DNA from: an uncultured Clostridia bacterium
GTDB taxonomy: Bacteria > Bacillota > Clostridia > Christensenellales > Borkfalkiaceae
Length of the DNA stretch: 10,907 nucleotides
Assembly: GCA_947177825.1 (NCBI GenBank)
Contig: CAMWWA010000029.1
Span: 1 to 10,907 of the forward strand
Reading direction: 5' to 3'
Positions 1 to 7,392 of this stretch are shown piece by piece. Both the position numbers and the translations under genes were made by a program. Each line of letters starts with the position of its first letter. The first letter of the stretch is position 1. The notes beneath the pieces are model-generated. The model did no database searches. It saw only the letters and a program-made list of their open reading frames with translations, and had not been told where the DNA came from.

Positions 1-137
1 TGGTGCGCAACGTGGTTGCTCCCATGCCCGTTGACGACGGAAGGGTGTTCGACGTAGGCGGCTTCTACAAGCCCGCAGACCCCGTAAACGACGGCATTGA
101 AAATCTGCTCGGTGACGAAGCGGACAAAAAAGACTAA
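1..137 (+). CDS. 3' end of an unrecognised protein (partial)
   Basis: Only the last 44 codons are inside the window. The open frame begins at base 3 and ends with TAA at 135-137; the other two + frames are closed by stops within the first 60 bases. The visible tail contains VFDVGGFYKPADP followed by a charged, probably disordered end (EADKKD). I do not recognise the family. That it is a real gene end is supported by the strong terminator starting seven bases after the stop. Its function cannot be inferred from this fragment. Confidence 0.6.
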   Translation, partial: VRNVVAPMPVDDGRVFDVGGFYKPADPVNDGIENLLGDEADKKD

Positions 138-143
138 ATAAAG

Positions 144-173
144 AAAGCCCCGCGGCAACCGCCGCGGGGCTTT
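144..173. terminator. Bidirectional intrinsic terminator between convergent genes
   Basis: A perfect GC-rich inverted repeat pairs 146-156 (AGCCCCGCGGC) with 161-171 around an AACC loop, and can be extended by two A-T pairs to 144-173. On the + strand it is followed by TTTTT at 171-175. On the - strand the transcript continues into TTTCTTTATTT. It lies between the + strand stop at 137 and the - strand stop at 182, so it probably terminates both converging transcripts. Confidence 0.92.
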
Positions 174-181
174 TTCAATAT

Positions 182-913
182 TTATTTTACTTTCTTTTCG
201 GGTAAAAATTTCCAATACCGCACGGGCATATAGCCCTTCATCTGCTTAATATGCGGCCGGCTTGCAATGTTGACCGAATTGTAATATTGCCTCCACAAAT
301 TTTCAAAATACGCCTCGTATTCCGAAAGGTAAATATCGGCGGAATCGGCGTAGGTTATCACGATTTCATTACCGTCAAACAGAGCCGCCCTCTTGCGCTT
401 GACGTCGTGAATAACGAATTTTTTACTCGAAAAGCGCGCGGCAAAGTGCCGCGCAAGAATGTCGGTAATATCGTTGTCGGGAGAGTAGGGGGCGTAAAGC
501 ACGCCGTCGGCATTCTCCATAAACCGCAACAAGCCCTTCAGCCTGTGCACCTCGTAGAAAACGCGCGTGCGTATTTCGGTCATCTCGATTACGACGGGGT
601 TGGCAAGCATTGCGCGCACCGCGCCCTTGTGCGCTACAATGAGCTTTATATATTCGAACGCCACGTTTTCTTTAAGCGCGTGATTGCTCCTTAAAAGCAG
701 GCTTATATCTTCCTCCGCGCCGCCGTCAAGCTCGTTCAGCTTTGCCCGTACGCGCGCGGCTTTCTGCCCGTCCGTCGCAACGTCCTTAACCTCGAAACCC
801 AGTCCGAGCTGAACGCTCCGCTCCGAGGTAATAATGCAGTCCCTGTCGTTGTAGGCTTCGAACACCGCCGTGTAAAAACTTTCTTCCGTGCCGTCCACAA
901 TGTAATACGTCAT
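182..913 (-). CDS. DUF4130 protein, partner of the radical SAM DNA-repair protein (TIGR03915-like)
   Basis: A 243-residue protein of the DUF4130 family (TIGR03915, 'probable DNA metabolism protein'). Recognisable family blocks are EVHRLKGLLRF in the middle, LARHFAARF and FVIHDVKRKRAALFDG after it, and a C-terminal block with LWRQYYNSVNIASRPH and a YMPVRYWKFLPE ending. No signal peptide or membrane segment is apparent, so it should be cytoplasmic. The ATG at 911-913 overlaps the TGA of the upstream radical SAM gene (ATGA), with a GGGTG just before it, so the two are translationally coupled. In many genomes this domain is fused to a uracil-DNA-glycosylase-like domain. Here it stands alone, and the length leaves no room for a glycosylase. 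The family has no established enzymatic activity; a role in DNA modification or repair is inferred from its constant pairing with the radical SAM protein. Confidence 0.88.
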   Translation of the reverse strand: MTYYIVDGTEESFYTAVFEAYNDRDCIITSERSVQLGLGFEVKDVATDGQKAARVRAKLNELDGGAEEDISLLLRSNHALKENVAFEYIKLIVAHKGAVRAMLANPVVIEMTEIRTRVFYEVHRLKGLLRFMENADGVLYAPYSPDNDITDILARHFAARFSSKKFVIHDVKRKRAALFDGNEIVITYADSADIYLSEYEAYFENLWRQYYNSVNIASRPHIKQMKGYMPVRYWKFLPEKKVK

Positions 914-2172
914 ATTTCACCCGTGAGGGCGCTCAACGCAACCGAAGGGGAGGAAAACATACTCAGCTGTTGCTCGTTCTCCCTGATTCCGTCCAGAAGC
1001 AGTGCGGCTTTAACGGCGTTTCCGCTCTCCAAGCCGTAAAATTTGCCCTTACAGGTAATAAAGTGCTTCGCCCTCTTAAGTATTATGCGCATTTTTGCAA
1101 GATTATCAAAGTCCAGCGCACCGAATCTTCTCGCCTGAATAATGCGGTAGGCGCTCTTCGCGCCGATTCCCGGCACGCGCAAAAGCGTTTCCAGCGGCGC
1201 CGTGTTGATTTCCACGGGGAAGAGGTGCATATTGCGCATAGCCCAGGCGCATTTGGGGTCGAAGTCGAGGGGGAGGTTGTCGCCCTCGCCGCATATCTCG
1301 CCGACGTCAAAGCCGTAAAAGCGTATAAGCCAGTCCGCCTGGTAAAGGCGGTGCTCCCTCAAAAGTCCCGCGCCCACCGTAGGCAGTTTGGGGCTTTCCA
1401 CCACGGGAACGTAGGAGGAGTAGTAAACCCTTTTTAGCCCTATCTTTCTGTACAGGGCTTCGGTAAGGCGCAGAATCTGTCCGTCGCTTTCGGGCGAAGC
1501 GCCTATAATCATCTGCGTGGTCTGCCCGGCGGGTATGACCATACCCTTGCCCCTGCGCACCTTGTTTTCTTTGTCGTAAATCTGCGCGGTGCTCAGCTTT
1601 TTCATGGGCAGCAAAAGGCTTTCCTTGGTCTTTTGGGGCGCAAGCAGTTTAAGCGACTTTTCGCTGGGCAGTTCTACGTTAAAACTCATTCTGTCAACGT
1701 ACTTTGCGGCGCGCATAATAATCTCGTCGTCGGCGTGAGGAATGCCCTTTAAGTGTATATATCCGTTAAAATTATACACCTTGCGCAGCTTAACGACCGT
1801 CTCGCACAGCAGCTCCATGGTGCGGTTTGGCGTGTCGAAAACCGCGGAGGAGAGGAACAGCCCCTCGATATAGTTGCGCATATAAAAATTTATGGTGAGA
1901 TTGCAAATCTCGTCGGGAGTAACGCTCGCCCTTCTGACGTCCGCGCTGCGCCTGTTGGGGCAGTATTCGCAGTCGTAAAGGCACTCGTTGCTCATTAAAA
2001 TTTTCAGAAGGGATATACATCTTCCGTCGGGGGTAAAGGAGTGGCATATCCCGCCGACGGAAGAATTCCCGAGCCCGCCCTTCGTGTTCTCCCGTTTAGA
2101 CCCCGAAGAGGAGCAGGAAACGTCGTACTTGGCGCTTTCGGTTAAAATTGTAAGTCTTTCGGCGTCCAACAT
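910..2172 (-). CDS. Putative DNA modification/repair radical SAM protein (TIGR03916-like)
   Basis: A 420-residue radical SAM protein. The CxxxCxxC cluster motif (C64, C68, C71, in ECLYDCEYC) would bind the [4Fe-4S] cluster that cleaves S-adenosylmethionine. Family hallmarks before it are KYDVSCSSSGSKR (C20) and GICHSFTPDGRCISLLKIL (C43, C52); these extra cysteines look family-typical and their role is unknown to me. Near the C-terminus, about residues 322-350, a helix-hairpin-helix (LLRVPGIGAKSAYRII) is the kind of element that binds DNA backbone. The ATG at 2172 is preceded by GAGGT (2182-2186 on the - strand) with nine bases of spacing, which supports this start. It is the first gene of a two-gene operon, overlapping the DUF4130 gene by four bases. 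A sigma-A promoter and an SOS-like operator lie directly upstream. The DNA substrate and reaction are not known for the family; the repair assignment is an inference from the HhH, the partner gene and the predicted SOS control. Confidence 0.9.
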   Translation of the reverse strand: MLDAERLTILTESAKYDVSCSSSGSKRENTKGGLGNSSVGGICHSFTPDGRCISLLKILMSNECLYDCEYCPNRRSADVRRASVTPDEICNLTINFYMRNYIEGLFLSSAVFDTPNRTMELLCETVVKLRKVYNFNGYIHLKGIPHADDEIIMRAAKYVDRMSFNVELPSEKSLKLLAPQKTKESLLLPMKKLSTAQIYDKENKVRRGKGMVIPAGQTTQMIIGASPESDGQILRLTEALYRKIGLKRVYYSSYVPVVESPKLPTVGAGLLREHRLYQADWLIRFYGFDVGEICGEGDNLPLDFDPKCAWAMRNMHLFPVEINTAPLETLLRVPGIGAKSAYRIIQARRFGALDFDNLAKMRIILKRAKHFITCKGKFYGLESGNAVKAALLLDGIRENEQQLSMFSSPSVALSALTGEI

Positions 2173-2181
2173 ACTTCGCTT

Positions 2182-2186
2182 ACCTC
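2182..2186 (-). promoter_or_regulatory. Ribosome binding site of the radical SAM gene
   Basis: GAGGT on the - strand, nine bases before the ATG at 2172. It fixes the start of the radical SAM protein and is one of the few clear Shine-Dalgarno sites in the window. Confidence 0.75.
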
Positions 2187-2222
2187 AACAAATCCGCACG
2201 GAAAACCCGTTCTTTTCCGTAA

Positions 2223-2236
2223 CGAACAAATGTTTG
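2223..2236. promoter_or_regulatory. LexA/SOS-like operator box
   Basis: CGAACAAATGTTTG on the + strand is a near-palindrome that matches the Gram-positive LexA (DinR) consensus CGAACRNRYGTTYC at 13 of 14 positions. Read in the direction of the radical SAM gene, it starts seven bases after the -10 hexamer and so covers the predicted transcription start, an ideal place for repression. A similar sequence occurs in the uvrB leader. The match is direct; LexA binding is inferred, and the lexA gene is not in the window. Confidence 0.8.
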
Positions 2237-2243
2237 TATTGAT

Positions 2244-2272
2244 ATAATATCACTAAAAAACGCGCCTGTCAA
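2244..2272 (-). promoter_or_regulatory. Sigma-A promoter of the radical SAM/DUF4130 operon
   Basis: On the - strand, a perfect -35 TTGACA (2272-2267) is separated by exactly 17 bases from -10 TATTAT (2249-2244). The start is predicted near 2237, inside the SOS-like box, leaving a leader of about 65 bases before the ATG at 2172. Confidence 0.85.
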
Positions 2273-2326
2273 CCGCTTTTTCGGAAATTTTATTAAAAGT
2301 TTCACTCATTTTTCATAATCCGCCCA

Positions 2327-2355
2327 TTGTCGTTTGCCTCTAAGCGGTTTATAAT
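2327..2355 (+). promoter_or_regulatory. Promoter of the two-component operon
   Basis: -35 TTGTCG (2327-2332, 4 of 6 consensus) is followed after 17 bases by a perfect -10 TATAAT (2350-2355). A second TATAAT follows directly at 2356-2361. The predicted start near 2362 gives a short leader of about 28 bases. Confidence 0.7.
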
Positions 2356-2375
2356 TATAATAAGGATAAGAAAAC

Positions 2376-2380
2376 GGGAG
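2376..2380 (+). promoter_or_regulatory. Ribosome binding site of the response regulator
   Basis: GGGAG, nine bases before the ATG at 2390. It decides between this start and the upstream in-frame TTG. Confidence 0.75.
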
Positions 2381-2389
2381 CCGGAAATT

Positions 2390-3055
2390 ATGAAAGTTCT
2401 GATTGTCGACGACGAGGATATGATTCGCAACGTGCTTAAGGAGTACGTTGAGTTCGAGGGTAACGAGGCGTACGAAGCCGCCGACGGAATGGAGGCGGTG
2501 CGCATGTGCAGGGAGGGCGATTTCGACGTCATTTTAATGGACGTTATGATGCCCCGCCTGGACGGCTTTTCCGCCGTCAAGGAAATAAAAAAATTCAAGG
2601 ACATTCCCGTCATAATGCTCTCCGCGCGCGGCGAGGAGTACGACAAGCTTTTCGGCTTCGAGATAGGCGTGGACGACTACGTGACAAAGCCTTTCTCGCC
2701 CAAGGAGGTCATGGCGAGAATAAACGTCGTAACCAAGCGCAGAAAGCAGAAGGAAGAGACGGGCGATATCGTCACGTTCGAGGGGCTGACCGTAGATTTC
2801 GCGGGGCGCAACGTATTCGTTGACGGCGACAAAGTCGACTTAACGCCCAAGGAATACGAAATTTTGTTTTACTTTATAAAGAACAAGGGCATTGCTTTGA
2901 CGCGCGAAAAGCTTTTGTACGACGTGTGGGGCTTCGATTTCTACGGCGACGACCGCACGGTGGATACGCACATAAAGATGCTGCGCGCAAATTTAAAGCA
3001 GTACCGCAAATTCATAGTTACTTTAAGAGGTGTCGGATATAAGTTCGAAGTCTGA
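2390..3055 (+). CDS. OmpR/PhoB-family response regulator
   Basis: A 221-residue DNA-binding response regulator. The N-terminal receiver domain (about 1-120) has the acidic pocket D7-D8, phospho-acceptor D51 in LMDVMMPRLDG, S78 in the switch position and K100 in the VTKPF motif. The C-terminal winged helix (about 128-221) shows the OmpR-type pattern LTPKEYEILFYF, a VDTHIKMLR recognition helix and the RGVGYKFEV end. The ATG at 2390 is chosen because the protein then begins MKVLIVDDE as the family does, and GGGAG at 2376-2380 lies nine bases upstream. A longer reading from TTG at 2327 would begin inside the promoter. The histidine kinase gene follows with a 26-base overlap. Target genes cannot be read from the sequence; it may regulate its own promoter. 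Confidence 0.95.
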   Translation: MKVLIVDDEDMIRNVLKEYVEFEGNEAYEAADGMEAVRMCREGDFDVILMDVMMPRLDGFSAVKEIKKFKDIPVIMLSARGEEYDKLFGFEIGVDDYVTKPFSPKEVMARINVVTKRRKQKEETGDIVTFEGLTVDFAGRNVFVDGDKVDLTPKEYEILFYFIKNKGIALTREKLLYDVWGFDFYGDDRTVDTHIKMLRANLKQYRKFIVTLRGVGYKFEV

Positions 3056-4505
3056 AAGGGCGCCCGAAGGTAACCCTAAGCGCCCCAAGCAACTTAAACT
3101 TAAAAGAATAAACAGCACGACCACTATTCTGTGGAGGTATTTCGCCTTTTTCGCGCTGGGCGTCATAACCGTAATAGCGCTTGTCTGTTACGGTATTTTG
3201 GGCAACACTATAATGACTCAGGAAAAGCGGCGCGTGCGCTCCGTGGGCGAGGATATGGCGCTTACCGTAAGCGACGTCCGCGTGCCCGAATCGCTTATCG
3301 TGCAGAAGATTGCCGACTATTCGCTTACCGACGGCGTGGACGTTTTTATATTCTCTCTCGACGGGGGCGTGCTTGCGGGTGCCGCCGTTCAGCCCGAAAA
3401 GCTTGAGTCGCTATACGCATCAATCAACGCGAAAACGGGCGAGTGGGAGGACGGAAAGAAAGCCGAGTTTTCCTCGCGCGAAGGCAACAAGACGACTTTC
3501 AACTACGCCGCGTGCGTGCGTTTACGCGGTCAGGAGCCGTGCAAGCTGCTCGTCCGCTACCCAGTGTCGCACATTGCGGAGGCGATAAACCAGATTAAAA
3601 TTTACGTGCTGATAGTGTCGCTCGCCGCGTTTTTAATTGCCTTTTTCATTTCCTTCTCGCTTGCGAACAAGCTGTCCGGTCCCATAAGAAATATTTCGGG
3701 CACGGCGAAAAAGCTTGCCGCCGGCGATTACGACGTTCAGTTCAATTCCGCCGAGTACGCCGAAATCGCAACCCTTTCGGACACGCTCAACTATATGAAG
3801 GACGAGATTAAAAAGAGCGACCAGTTCCAGAAGGAGCTGCTTGCCAACGTTTCGCACGACTTGAAAACGCCGCTGACCATGATTAAGGCGTACGCCTCTA
3901 TGATACAGGAAATTTCGGGCGACGACCCCGAAAAGAGGGCAAAGCACCTGCAGGTAATTATCGACGAATCCGACCGTCTCACGGGTTTGGTAAACGATAT
4001 TTTAAGCACTTCCAAGATAACCGCGGGGCTCGACCAGCTAAATAAAAAGGTGTTCAATCTGACCGAGCTTTTATACGGCGTAATAAACAAATTCAGCTAT
4101 CTGCAGGAAACGCAGGGCTACAATATAATGGTGGACGTGGAGTCCAACCTGTACACATTAGCCGACGAGGAGCAGATTTACCAGGTCATTTACAACCTTA
4201 TTTCAAACGCCGTAAACTACACGGGAGAGGACAAGACGGTTTACGTTTCCCTTAAATTCGACGCGGAGGAGCAACGCATTAAATTTGCCGTGCGCGACAC
4301 GGGCAAGGGCATTGCCGAAGACGAGCTTGCCCACATCTGGGACAGGTATTACCGCAGCAAGGACAGCCACCTGCGCCCCGTCAAGGGCACGGGACTTGGC
4401 TTGAATATAGTCAAGGTTATTCTGCAAAAGCACGCCTTCAATTTCGGTGTGAACACCGAGCTGGGAGAGGGGTCGGTTTTCTTCGTTGACCTTCCGCTAG
4501 CTTAG
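3030..4505 (+). CDS. Membrane sensor histidine kinase, HAMP-HisKA-HATPase_c
   Basis: A 491-residue sensor kinase, the expected partner of the upstream regulator. A basic cytoplasmic N-terminus (about 1-36) precedes TM1 (about 37-57). An extracytoplasmic sensor region of about 130 residues, whose fold I do not recognise, runs to TM2 (about 192-213). HAMP follows (about 214-266), then the HisKA domain with phosphorylated H276 in NVSHDLKTPL, and a HATPase_c domain with N-box YNLISNAVNYT (N393), G1 box DTGKG (from D423) and G2 box GTGLG (453-457). All residues needed for kinase activity are present. The start is GTG at 3030, inside the end of the regulator gene in another frame; it is the only standard in-frame start between the preceding in-frame stop (3024-3026) and TM1. 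No spaced ribosome binding site is seen, so translation probably depends on coupling. The signal is unknown. Confidence 0.93.
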   Translation: MSDISSKSERAPEGNPKRPKQLKLKRINSTTTILWRYFAFFALGVITVIALVCYGILGNTIMTQEKRRVRSVGEDMALTVSDVRVPESLIVQKIADYSLTDGVDVFIFSLDGGVLAGAAVQPEKLESLYASINAKTGEWEDGKKAEFSSREGNKTTFNYAACVRLRGQEPCKLLVRYPVSHIAEAINQIKIYVLIVSLAAFLIAFFISFSLANKLSGPIRNISGTAKKLAAGDYDVQFNSAEYAEIATLSDTLNYMKDEIKKSDQFQKELLANVSHDLKTPLTMIKAYASMIQEISGDDPEKRAKHLQVIIDESDRLTGLVNDILSTSKITAGLDQLNKKVFNLTELLYGVINKFSYLQETQGYNIMVDVESNLYTLADEEQIYQVIYNLISNAVNYTGEDKTVYVSLKFDAEEQRIKFAVRDTGKGIAEDELAHIWDRYYRSKDSHLRPVKGTGLGLNIVKVILQKHAFNFGVNTELGEGSVFFVDLPLA

Positions 4506-4535
4506 CTTCTAAGCCGAGGTGGAGAGGTAGTAATT

Positions 4536-4579
4536 AAATAAATCAACCGAGGGTAACGCCCTCGGTTGATTTATTTTTT
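4536..4579 (+). terminator. Intrinsic terminator of the two-component operon
   Basis: A perfect 18-base inverted repeat pairs 4536-4553 with 4559-4576 around a five-base loop (TAACG), with GAGGG/CCCTC at the top of the stem and a T run to 4579. It begins 30 bases after the kinase stop. The downstream arm also contains the predicted -35 element of tcdA. Confidence 0.92.
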
Positions 4580-4594
4580 GCGCGGTGTTATAAT
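4566..4594 (+). promoter_or_regulatory. Promoter of tcdA, probably giving a leaderless mRNA
   Basis: -35 TTGATT (4566-4571) lies in the descending arm of the preceding terminator. After 17 bases comes a perfect -10 TATAAT (4589-4594) with the extended TGT motif at 4586-4588. The ATG of tcdA begins only seven bases after the end of the -10 box, where the transcription start is expected. No Shine-Dalgarno sequence is present. Confidence 0.72.
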
Positions 4595-4600
4595 GCGGTT

Positions 4601-5299
4601 ATGCAGGAAGAGTTTAAAAGAAGCGCCCTTATGCTGGGCGAAGATGCAATCGGTAAACTTTCAAAGTGCCGCGTAGCCGTGTTCGGGCTGGGCGGCGTTG
4701 GCGGTTACGTCGTAGAAGCGCTTGCGCGCGGCGGCGTTGGCGCGCTCGATTTAACCGACGGCGACAAGGTTTCAGTCACAAATATCAACCGCCAGATTCT
4801 GGCTTTGCAGAATACCGTCGGCGAGTATAAGGCGGAGGCGGCAAAGCGGCGCGTTTTGGATATAAATCCGCATATATGCGCGGTCGCCCGCAATATTTAC
4901 TTTGACGGCACAACGCAAAACGACTTCGATTTCACCGCATACGACTACGTAGTGGACGCAATCGACAGCGTGACTTCCAAGCTGCTTCTTGCCGAGCTGT
5001 GCCAAAAGGCGGGCACGCCGCTCATATCCTGTATGGGCACGGGCAACAAGCTTAACCCCATGGCGTTCAAGGTTGCGGATATTTCGCAAACTTCGGTCTG
5101 TCCGCTGGCGCGCGTAATGCGCAGGGAGCTAAAAAAACGCGGCGTCGAAAAACTCAAAGTAGTCTATTCTGAAGAAACTCCGCACCGCTTAGACAGTGCG
5201 GAGGAGGACGCGCGCGTTCCCGGCTCGGTGTCCTTCGTTCCGTCTGCCGCAGGGCTCTTAATCGCCGCAACCGTCATAAAGGAGCTGCTCGGTATTTAA
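4601..5299 (+). CDS. tcdA: tRNA threonylcarbamoyladenosine dehydratase (TcdA/CsdL)
   Basis: A 232-residue E1-like enzyme of the ThiF/MoeB superfamily. TcdA uses ATP to convert t6A37 of ANN-decoding tRNAs to the cyclic form ct6A in the cytoplasm. The nucleotide-binding loop is GLGGVG (29-34). The E1-type block D53-x-D55 followed by NINRQ (61-65) and an AIDSVTSK segment is present, as are the blocks that separate TcdA from ThiF and MoeB: a MGTGNKLNP segment, CPLARVMRR (167-175), VVYSEE and a PGSVSFVPSAAGL end. No zinc CxxC pairs of the MoeB type are seen. Length is typical for TcdA. No SufE/CsdE-like partner or sulfur-transfer gene is adjacent. It is a single-gene unit with its own promoter; the ATG at 4601 has no ribosome binding site, which fits leaderless translation. 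Confidence 0.88.
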   Translation: MQEEFKRSALMLGEDAIGKLSKCRVAVFGLGGVGGYVVEALARGGVGALDLTDGDKVSVTNINRQILALQNTVGEYKAEAAKRRVLDINPHICAVARNIYFDGTTQNDFDFTAYDYVVDAIDSVTSKLLLAELCQKAGTPLISCMGTGNKLNPMAFKVADISQTSVCPLARVMRRELKKRGVEKLKVVYSEETPHRLDSAEEDARVPGSVSFVPSAAGLLIAATVIKELLGI

Positions 5300-5351
5300 C
5301 GCGGTTACAAATTCTTCCATTTAAATTTTAAAACTTTCGTCAATAATTTAT

Positions 5352-5380
5352 TTGCTTTTTTTTAAAGCTGGTTTTATAAT
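5352..5380 (+). promoter_or_regulatory. Promoter of the uvrBA operon
   Basis: A perfect -10 TATAAT (5375-5380) lies 17 bases after a weak -35 TTGCTT (5352-5357). The start is predicted near 5387, giving a leader of about 32 bases to the uvrB ATG. The leader holds the SOS-like box. Confidence 0.6.
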
Positions 5381-5394
5381 TAAACAAGACTAAA

Positions 5395-5408
5395 AAAACT
5401 TTTGTTCA
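5395..5408. promoter_or_regulatory. Candidate LexA/SOS-like box upstream of uvrB
   Basis: AAAACTTTTGTTCA keeps the AAC-N4-GTT core of the Gram-positive SOS box with one intact GTTC half and a degenerate other half. Read toward its gene it is identical at 11 of 14 positions to the box of the radical SAM operon (CAAACATTTGTTCG). It lies 14 bases after the -10 element, in the leader. UvrB is a classic SOS gene in Bacillus, which supports the call, but the half-site is weak and the region is A/T-rich. Confidence 0.5.
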
Positions 5409-5418
5409 CTTTCCGAAA

Positions 5419-7386
<1,968 letters not shown>

Positions 7387-7392
7387 ATAGAT

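Noticed and set aside
182..913. Fusion of the DUF4130 gene to a uracil-DNA-glycosylase domain
   Set aside because: The product is only 243 residues and is filled by DUF4130-type blocks; no UDG motifs are visible.
970..1437. Open frame of 155 codons on the + strand within the radical SAM gene
   Set aside because: It lies wholly opposite a well-supported conserved protein and has no initiation signals or recognisable motifs.
2243..2248. TATAAT on the + strand as a promoter for the response regulator
   Set aside because: There is no acceptable -35 seventeen bases upstream, and the near-palindromic sequence is better explained as the -10 of the - strand radical SAM promoter.
2327..2389. N-terminal extension of the response regulator from a TTG at 2327 (21 extra residues)
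   Set aside because: The extension overlaps the -35 and -10 boxes, its sequence is unlike the family, and ATG 2390 has a good ribosome binding site and the canonical MKVLIVDDE start.
5300..5351. Terminator after tcdA
   Set aside because: The stretch is A/T-rich, but I found no stable GC stem followed by a T run.
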